Of a stretch of 64,000 bases of DNA, positions 59,394-64,000 are shown piece by piece. Every line of letters begins with the position of its first letter. Position 1 is the first letter of the stretch. This DNA comes from Streptomyces spinoverrucosus (lineage in GTDB: Bacteria; Actinomycetota; Actinomycetes; Streptomycetales; Streptomycetaceae): contig NZ_JADPZX010000001.1 in the NCBI RefSeq assembly GCF_015712165.1, positions 4,786,001 to 4,850,000 of the forward strand. The letters run 5' to 3'. The position numbers and the translations under genes were made by a program. Under the pieces are notes generated by a model. It had not been told where the DNA came from and did no database searches. It saw only the letters and a list, made by a program, of their open reading frames with translations.

Positions 59394-59400
59394 GCGCTGA
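58708..59400 (+). CDS. dmdR1: Iron-dependent repressor DmdR1 (DtxR family)
   Basis: 230 residues, ATG 58708 with AAGGGG upstream. Residues 1-70: winged HTH (DTTEMYLRTILELEEEGVVP, ARIAERLDQSGPTVSQTVAR, MERDGLVSV). Residues 75-140: metal-binding/dimerisation domain with HRLAECLLVDVIGLEWEQVH, ACRWEHVMSEAVERRV (Cys, Glu, His ligands). Residues 150-230: SH3-like FeoA domain. With Fe2+ it represses siderophore synthesis and uptake by binding iron boxes; none is visible in this window. Monocistronic, ends at a strong hairpin. Confidence 0.95.
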   Translation: MSGLIDTTEMYLRTILELEEEGVVPMRARIAERLDQSGPTVSQTVARMERDGLVSVASDRHLELTDEGRRLATRVMRKHRLAECLLVDVIGLEWEQVHAEACRWEHVMSEAVERRVLELLRHPTESPYGNPIPGLEELGEKDGADPFLDEGMVSLADLDPGLEGKTVVVRRIGEPIQTDAQLMYTLRRAGVQPGSVVSVTESAGGVLVGSGGEAAELESDVASHVFVAKR

Positions 59401-59440
59401 GCTCCTGGCGGGGTGGGGGTGTACCGAGGCCGAGTGGAGA

Positions 59441-59466
59441 GCCCCGGCGCCGCGTGGCGCCGGGGC
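59441..59466 (+). terminator. dmdR1 terminator
   Basis: GCCCCGGCGCC (59441-59451), GCGT loop, GGCGCCGGGGC (59456-59466), 40 bp after the dmdR1 stop. The following 59467-59633 shows no gene. Confidence 0.85.
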
Positions 59467-59633
59467 CTGTCCTCCCCTGTTCTGACCCGGAGCCCCGAGC
59501 TCTCAGGGTCATTCCCCTCGGACCGTTTTCCCCGAGCGGTCCGCCTCCCGCTGAAGATCTCCCCTGGGGTGCCGGGATCATTCCTTCAGTGGCGTCACTC
59601 AAACGAGGGTTGTTGCCGCCAGAAAGCCCATTC

Positions 59634-59649
59634 TCGAATACCCATTCGA
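59634..59649. promoter_or_regulatory. Palindrome in the hydrolase promoter region
   Basis: TCGAAT, ACCC, ATTCGA: perfect 6-bp arms, followed at 59647 by CGATAGT, a plausible -10. Candidate operator for the alpha/beta hydrolase gene. Confidence 0.4.
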
Positions 59650-59791
59650 TAGTCTGCGGATGCTGAACCGGTCCCGAGGGACGCGCGGTACGACGGACAA
59701 GACAAGTAGCGCGAGTGGGACCGTAGGACGAGTAGCACGGCTAGCACAGGTACGAGCGGGTCCGAGCGGAGCTTGGGGGGTGCCGGCGCGA

Positions 59792-60730
59792 ATGGCGCGA
59801 CGCATCGACGTGACCGGGGCGGGCGGCGTACGACTCGCGGCATGGGAGTTCGGCGACCCACCCAAATCCGACCCCGACCCACCGAAATCCGACTCCGGCC
59901 CATCCACATCCGACCCCGACCCCGACCCGACCAGGGCCCACTCCACCCCCGACGCTGATCCCGCACCCGGCGTGCTGTTACTGCACGGCCTGATGGGCCG
60001 CGCCTCCCACTGGGCCTCCACCGCCCGCTGGCTCTGCGAGCGCCACCGCGCCGTGGCGCTCGACCAGCGCGGCCACGGCCAGAGCGAGAAGCCCTCGCAG
60101 GCCGCGTACACCCGTGAGGCCTACGTCGACGACGCCGAGTCCGCCCTCGAACAGCTCGGCCTCGCCCCCGCCGTGCTGATCGGCCACGCCATGGGCGCGC
60201 TGACCGCCTGGCAACTCGCCGCCAAACGCCCCGACCTGGTCCGTGGCCTGGTCATCTGCGACATGCGGGCCTCCGCCCTCGGCGCCGCCTCGCAGCGGGA
60301 ATGGGCGGGCTGGTTCACGTCCTGGCCCGTCCCCTTCGCCACCCTGGCCGACGTACGCAAGTGGTTCGGCGAGGACGACCCCTGGGTGGAGCGGCCGAAT
60401 CCGGCCCGTGGCGCGTTCTATGCCGAGGTGATGCACGAGTCGCCCGACGGCTGGCGGCCCGTCTTCGACGTCGAGCAGATGCTGAAGTCCCGCGAGACCT
60501 GGGTGTACGACGCCCACTGGGACGAGCTGGCCCAGGTCCGGTGCCCCGCCCTGGTCGTGCGCGGCCTCGACGGCGAACTCGGCCGGGCCGAGGCCCAGGA
60601 GATGGTCCGCGTGCTGCCACGCGGGGAGTACGCGGAGGTCGCCGACGCCGGCCATCTCGTCCACTACGACCAGCCGGAGGCGTGGCGCGCGGCGATCGAG
60701 CCGTTTCTGGAGGCGGCGTTCGGCGAGTGA
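59792..60730 (+). CDS. Alpha/beta hydrolase with an internal heptapeptide repeat
   Basis: 312 residues from ATG 59792 (GTG 59780 and ATG 59660 are in frame; the latter adds low-complexity sequence). After the first strand (VTGAGGVRLAAWEFGD) comes a Pro/Ser/Asp insert of three 7-residue units (PPKSDPD, PPKSDSG, PSTSDPD) and more Asp-Pro. The fold resumes with GVLLLHGLMGRASHW, LDQRGHGQSEKP, the nucleophile-elbow position VLIGHAMGALTAWQL (GHAMG: Ala where the catalytic Ser usually stands), and the late His in DAGHLVHYDQPEAW. The missing Ser at GxSxG is notable: it may be non-hydrolytic or use another residue. Confidence 0.8.
   Translation: MARRIDVTGAGGVRLAAWEFGDPPKSDPDPPKSDSGPSTSDPDPDPTRAHSTPDADPAPGVLLLHGLMGRASHWASTARWLCERHRAVALDQRGHGQSEKPSQAAYTREAYVDDAESALEQLGLAPAVLIGHAMGALTAWQLAAKRPDLVRGLVICDMRASALGAASQREWAGWFTSWPVPFATLADVRKWFGEDDPWVERPNPARGAFYAEVMHESPDGWRPVFDVEQMLKSRETWVYDAHWDELAQVRCPALVVRGLDGELGRAEAQEMVRVLPRGEYAEVADAGHLVHYDQPEAWRAAIEPFLEAAFGE
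59858..59920 (+). repeat. Three 21-bp tandem repeats inside the hydrolase gene
   Basis: Units start at 59858, 59879 and 59900, consensus CC(A)CC(C/G)AAATCCGACCCCGAC, in frame and coding for heptapeptides. Confidence 0.8.
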
Positions 60731-60756
60731 CGCCTTACGTCCCCCGATCCTGACGG

Positions 60757-61416
60757 TCACCTCCCCGTGACCGTCAGGAACCCCACCGCCCCCGCCGTGA
60801 CCAGCAGCACCGCGAGCAGGCACCAGCGCCGCGCGGTGTACAGGGCGGCGCGGATCTGCCAGACGTGGGTCATGGCGAGCAGCCAGCGCACGTAGGGGTC
60901 GGTGCGGCTGATGTTGGCGCGGGCGCGGTCGAGGTGATGGCGGAGCAGTTCGCGTCGGTGCGGGTCGGGTTCGGCGGCGATGGCGCGCTGGATGTTCGCG
61001 GCGACGGCGCGGTGCCGCAGCAGATCGTCGACGCCGGTCGCGGCGGAGCCGAAGAAGTCTTCGGGAGCTGCGTCGATCAGCTCGCGCAGGTCGCGTACGG
61101 CCGGGTCGGCGAGCGTGGCCGTCGTGGTCACCGGCGGCTCCAGCACTCGGCTCACCTGCCAGATGGCGAGGCTGACCCCGCCCAGCGCGAGCAGCAGGGC
61201 GGCACCGGCGACCAGCGCGTCCCCGAGCCCGTGCACCTTGCCGACGGCGACCAGCGGACCGACCCCGATCAACGCGGCCCCGACCGCCCCGAACGCGGCG
61301 ATCATCCAGCGCGCCGCCGCCCGCAGCTCGGGCACGGCGTCGAGAGGTGAGGGCAGCGCGTCGAACGGGTCCGGCGGGACGCCCGTACCGCCGTCGGGAG
61401 GCGGCGGCACGGTCAC
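60757..61416 (-). CDS. Three-helix membrane protein, third gene of a coupled triad
   Basis: 219 residues, GTG 61416 overlapping the stop of the preceding 65-residue gene (GTGA). After a Pro-rich N-terminus (VPPPPDGGTGVPPDPFDALP) come two close membrane helices (WMIAAFGAVGAALIGVGPLV and VAGAALLLALGGVSLAIWQV), a ~100-residue helical cytoplasmic region (RDLRELIDAAPEDFFGSAAT, HRAVAANIQRAIAAEPDPHR), and one terminal helix (WCLLAVLLVTAGAVGFLTV). No known domain; the 2+1 helix layout resembles membrane effectors of conflict systems only in general form. Confidence 0.75.
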   Translation of the reverse strand: MTVPPPPDGGTGVPPDPFDALPSPLDAVPELRAAARWMIAAFGAVGAALIGVGPLVAVGKVHGLGDALVAGAALLLALGGVSLAIWQVSRVLEPPVTTTATLADPAVRDLRELIDAAPEDFFGSAATGVDDLLRHRAVAANIQRAIAAEPDPHRRELLRHHLDRARANISRTDPYVRWLLAMTHVWQIRAALYTARRWCLLAVLLVTAGAVGFLTVTGR

Positions 61417-61610
61417 TGCGTACCGTCGTCTCGGCCCGGGGCGTCCCCCCTGCTCACCGCGTTCGGCGGTGCCACCTCGTCGTCCGGTACGTCCGGATAG
61501 GCCACCCACCGCACCCCGTCGAAGAACTCCAACGAGCCGTCCGGCCCGAGCCGCACGTCGTTGAGTCGTGGCTCCTCCACTCCAGGCACTCCCTCCACCG
61601 CTCCTCTCAA
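61413..61610 (-). CDS. 65-residue acidic protein, second gene of the triad
   Basis: TTG 61610 overlaps the stop of the large upstream gene (TTGA), and the stop overlaps the next GTG. The conserved-looking core is RLGPDGSLEFFDGVRWVAYP then DVPDDE, a WW/DUF2510-like strand pair; flanks are disordered. In-frame GTG codons at 61598-61572 are alternative starts. Too small to be an enzyme; probably an adaptor between its two neighbours. Confidence 0.6.
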   Translation of the reverse strand: MRGAVEGVPGVEEPRLNDVRLGPDGSLEFFDGVRWVAYPDVPDDEVAPPNAVSRGDAPGRDDGTQ

Positions 61611-64000
61611 CCGACTCTTCCCTCAATCCGGTCGAGGCACCGCAGCACCGCCCCCGTCACCGCCCGCTGCGTCGGCTCCCGCAACCGTCCCGCGAGCCCC
61701 GGATCGCGGCTCCCGGCGAGGATCTCCTCCAGCACCGGGGCCAGCGCCCGGAGGGCGGGGTCGGTGTGGAAGCCGTCGAGGCCCGCGCGGTTGACGTCGG
61801 CGGTTCCCTGGTGACCGGCGGCGGTGGCGACGAAGTTGCCCAGGGCCAGGCCCAGATGCATCGCGGGCCACAGCTCGGCGGCCACCTCCTCCTCGCCCCG
61901 CAGCACCCTGAGGGCCCGGTGGGCCACGTCGGCGTCCAGCGGCCCCAGTGCCGCTGCCACACCCGGGTCGCGCTCCCCGTCGAGAATCCGGCGCAGGACG
62001 TCCGTCACGGCCGCGAACTGCGGTGCCATCGCCCCGTACCGCGCCAGGTGCTGACGCAGTTTCACCCTGGCCGCCGTGTTGCCGCGCTCGGCGGAGACGA
62101 GGGCCGCGATCGCCGGCTCCCACACCATGCCCCACACCGCTGCCGCCGACGCGGCCGCACCGGCCTCCCCGCGCGCCTTGCGCACCAGCTCCGCCAGCGC
62201 CTCCCGCACCCGGCCGCCGTCGGGCCCCAGCCGGTCGAGCAGCCGCCCCAGGTCCACCCCGGGAACCTGCGCCACGCGCGCGTACAGCGCGTCCGGATCG
62301 GCGGGCAGCTGCGCTCGCGCCCCGAACTCCCGCAGATCGCCCGCGACCGCGTCCAGAGCGCGGGCGGTGCGGCCGCCGCCGGTGAGGACGCCCAGCAGCG
62401 CCCCGGCGAGATGGTGGGCGACCGCGCCGGAGCCGTCCCGCGCGTGGGAGTGCAGGTAGCTGCCGAAGTTGGCGTGGCTGATGGCGATGGTCGCGGGGAC
62501 GCCCGCGCGATAGGCGTACCGCAGGCAGTCCCGCCCACGGGCGAGCGCCACCTCGCCGCGCCCGCGCGCGTCCGCCACGTTGGCGAGCGCGCCGAACACC
62601 TCGCCCATGTGCAGATCGTCGGCGGCGGCCTCGAAGACCTCCCGGCACTCCTCCAGCAGCGCCAGCGCCTCCTCGGTACGGCCGAGCCGCAGCAGCGGCA
62701 TGTACGCCGGCATGCGGGCCTGCGCGAGTTCGGCGGGCGGCGCGCCACGGCCCGCCATGGACGCGCACAGCTCGGCGTTGTGCTCCAGCGCCCGCCGCCA
62801 CTCCTCGGCGTCCACGGCGGCCCGCTGGGCGGTGTCGCACAGCTCCTCCCGGACCTCCCACCACAGCACGCCCTCCGTGCCGGCTCCCTCTCGGGGCAGC
62901 TCGCGCATCCGCCGCAGCAGTACTGCGGCCTCGGCCACCACCTGGCCGGACTCGCCCCGTTCGACCAGTACGTGCAGCCGGTGCACCTCGCCCAGCAGCC
63001 GCGTCCACACACCGAGGTCGGACTCGCGCGCGTGCGCGATCTCCGCGTCGGCGAACGCGAGTGCCTCGTCCAGCCGCCCGGTGCGCAGACACAGCCCCGC
63101 CAGCGAACCGGCGGCCACGGCGGCCGCCGTGTGGTCGCCGCGCTCCAGCGCCTCCGCGAGCGCCGTCCGGGCCTGCCGTTCGGCCGCCGCCGGGTCGGCC
63201 GCCCACAGCACCTCGGCCAGCGCGCCGCGCGGCGGCGGGACGCCGGTGCCGGAGGCGGCGAGGGCGGCGAGCTGCCGCAGCACGGGCAGCACCCGGGCCC
63301 TGGTCGCGCGGCTGCCGTCCCGGCGCAGTACGGCCTGCAACAGCGCCTCGGCGCCCTGCCACATCCGCAGCCGGATCAGATAGGGAGCCGCCGACAGGCC
63401 CGCGCGCGCGAGGACCGGCCCGGCGAGATGGGCGCCCTCCGCGTCGGTGCCCTCCCGGGCCCACGCCATCTCGAAGACCCGCACCCAGTACCCGGACATC
63501 CGCGTGTCCACCAGCTGCCGGAACGTCTCCCCGGCCCGCGCCCGCCCCTCGGCGGCGACGGCGGCCTGGATGTCGTACGACTCCCGCGGCCCGCGCGGCG
63601 ACGGTGCGGGCCGCCGGGTGAGCAGCCCGCAGGTCACGAGGGTGTCGAGGAGCGGGTCGAGGGGCTGGTCGGGGTGGCCGAGGCCGGCGCGCAGTTCGGG
63701 CCAGTTGTGGTCGAGGGCCGGGCGGGTGCGGTCGGGCTCCTCCAGGCAGCACAGGACGTGGAACAGGTCGCGCGGGGCGCGGCCCAGGGAGTCGGCGATG
63801 CCGTCCGCCCAGACCCGCAGCACGCGCGCGTAGTCACCGTCTCGCGCCGCCGCCCGGTCGGCCGTGAAGAAGCCCTCGGGTGCCCCGCCGGCCTCCGCCC
63901 AGGCCTGCCCTGCGGATCCCAGCAGCGCGGTGAGCCGCGCCGGGTCGGCGGCCTGGCCGTCGGCGAGTTCGAGCAGCTTGGGGTGGCCCCGGGTGACGTC
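61607..64000 (-). CDS. STAND-ATPase/TPR-type large protein, C-terminal 798 codons (runs off right edge)
   Basis: The frame is open from the window edge to TGA 61607. Its first visible residues (DVTRGHPKLLELADGQAADP) match the GxP motif at the end of STAND/NB-ARC ATPase modules, followed by a winged-helix-like part (FHVLCCLEEPDRTRPALDHN). From about the fifth kilobase-third onward it is solenoid: TPR-like helix pairs with LAEALERGDHTAAAVAAGSL, AGLCLRTGRLDEALAFADAE, PAYMPLLRLGRTEEALALLE, IAISHANFGSYLHSHARDG. No transmembrane helices. The missing N-terminus probably holds the ATPase and perhaps a CHAT or other effector. It is first gene of a coupled triad. Confidence 0.7.
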   Translation of the reverse strand, partial: DVTRGHPKLLELADGQAADPARLTALLGSAGQAWAEAGGAPEGFFTADRAAARDGDYARVLRVWADGIADSLGRAPRDLFHVLCCLEEPDRTRPALDHNWPELRAGLGHPDQPLDPLLDTLVTCGLLTRRPAPSPRGPRESYDIQAAVAAEGRARAGETFRQLVDTRMSGYWVRVFEMAWAREGTDAEGAHLAGPVLARAGLSAAPYLIRLRMWQGAEALLQAVLRRDGSRATRARVLPVLRQLAALAASGTGVPPPRGALAEVLWAADPAAAERQARTALAEALERGDHTAAAVAAGSLAGLCLRTGRLDEALAFADAEIAHARESDLGVWTRLLGEVHRLHVLVERGESGQVVAEAAVLLRRMRELPREGAGTEGVLWWEVREELCDTAQRAAVDAEEWRRALEHNAELCASMAGRGAPPAELAQARMPAYMPLLRLGRTEEALALLEECREVFEAAADDLHMGEVFGALANVADARGRGEVALARGRDCLRYAYRAGVPATIAISHANFGSYLHSHARDGSGAVAHHLAGALLGVLTGGGRTARALDAVAGDLREFGARAQLPADPDALYARVAQVPGVDLGRLLDRLGPDGGRVREALAELVRKARGEAGAAASAAAVWGMVWEPAIAALVSAERGNTAARVKLRQHLARYGAMAPQFAAVTDVLRRILDGERDPGVAAALGPLDADVAHRALRVLRGEEEVAAELWPAMHLGLALGNFVATAAGHQGTADVNRAGLDGFHTDPALRALAPVLEEILAGSRDPGLAGRLREPTQRAVTGAVLRCLDRIEGRVG

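Overview
The window is high-GC actinobacterial DNA and almost certainly a Streptomyces chromosome core region. Codon third positions are nearly all G or C, GTG/TTG starts and 4-nt stop/start overlaps are common, and the families are typical of the genus: mqnB/mqnD of the futalosine menaquinone route, DUF3027, DUF2771, XRE regulator + DUF397 pairs, and the iron regulator DmdR1. The gene order (csp, mqnD, mqnB ... serC ... 4-coumarate-CoA-ligase-like gene, pdxH, citrate-synthase-like gene ... SIS gene, dmdR1) matches my memory of the S. coelicolor SCO4320-SCO4400 neighbourhood; I could not check this by alignment. No rRNA, tRNA, CRISPR array, intact insertion sequence or phage was seen.

Layout. 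1-8.5 kb: the 5' part of a HelD/HelR RNA-polymerase-recycling ATPase, a GT87 membrane glycosyltransferase, and a bacterial XPB helicase (2.2-3.9 kb) with its Rv0862c-like partner (5.9-8.5 kb). Between those two lie an unusual UPF0114 membrane protein-IstB ATPase fusion and two very small exported peptides. 8.6-16.6 kb: an internally deleted substrate-binding-protein gene, a HAD phosphatase, a cold-shock protein, mqnB-mqnD with a DUF2771 lipoprotein, a 43-bp tandem repeat array, an MFS transporter and DUF3027. 16.8-21.5 kb: a sacsin/Hsp90-like ATPase, then a scar in which a contact-toxin C-terminus (with its surviving immunity-like gene) is joined to an FG-GAP protein remnant, then a secreted protein. 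21.5-28.1 kb: a CtpE-like P-type ATPase, an NCS2 purine permease, a RHH protein and a MarR-MFS pair. 28.1-38.1 kb is accessory in character: two Uma2 nuclease-fold paralogues (one with a broken 5' end), ThpR, an aldo/keto reductase, a frameshifted aminoglycoside adenylyltransferase-like gene, an SGNH hydrolase, and two divergent TetR modules (one with a DrrAB-type ABC exporter, one with an imine-reductase-like enzyme), each with visible paired operators.

38.2-43.1 kb: serC, a methyltransferase, an EamA exporter, DUF6247 and an XRE/DUF397 pair. 43.2-53.3 kb: a tightly packed catabolic operon (TIGR03084, AtuA-like, acyl-CoA carboxylase beta and alpha, acyl-CoA dehydrogenase, AMP-forming CoA ligase, enoyl-CoA hydratase, TetR). 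Gene for gene it resembles the Pseudomonas atu/liu systems for branched or isoprenoid acyl chains. 53.3-59.5 kb: pdxH, a citrate-synthase-like enzyme, a possible undescribed small transcript at 55.45-55.70 kb, a PAS/GAF sensor, the UPF0309 SIS protein, and dmdR1 with its antisense frame adm. 59.8-64 kb: an alpha/beta hydrolase and a coupled three-gene unit (STAND/TPR-type protein, 65-residue protein, three-helix membrane protein) that runs off the right edge.

Most interesting items: the UPF0114-IstB fusion, the coupled STAND/TPR triad, the 43-bp array, the toxin/immunity scar and the 55.6-kb micro-gene.
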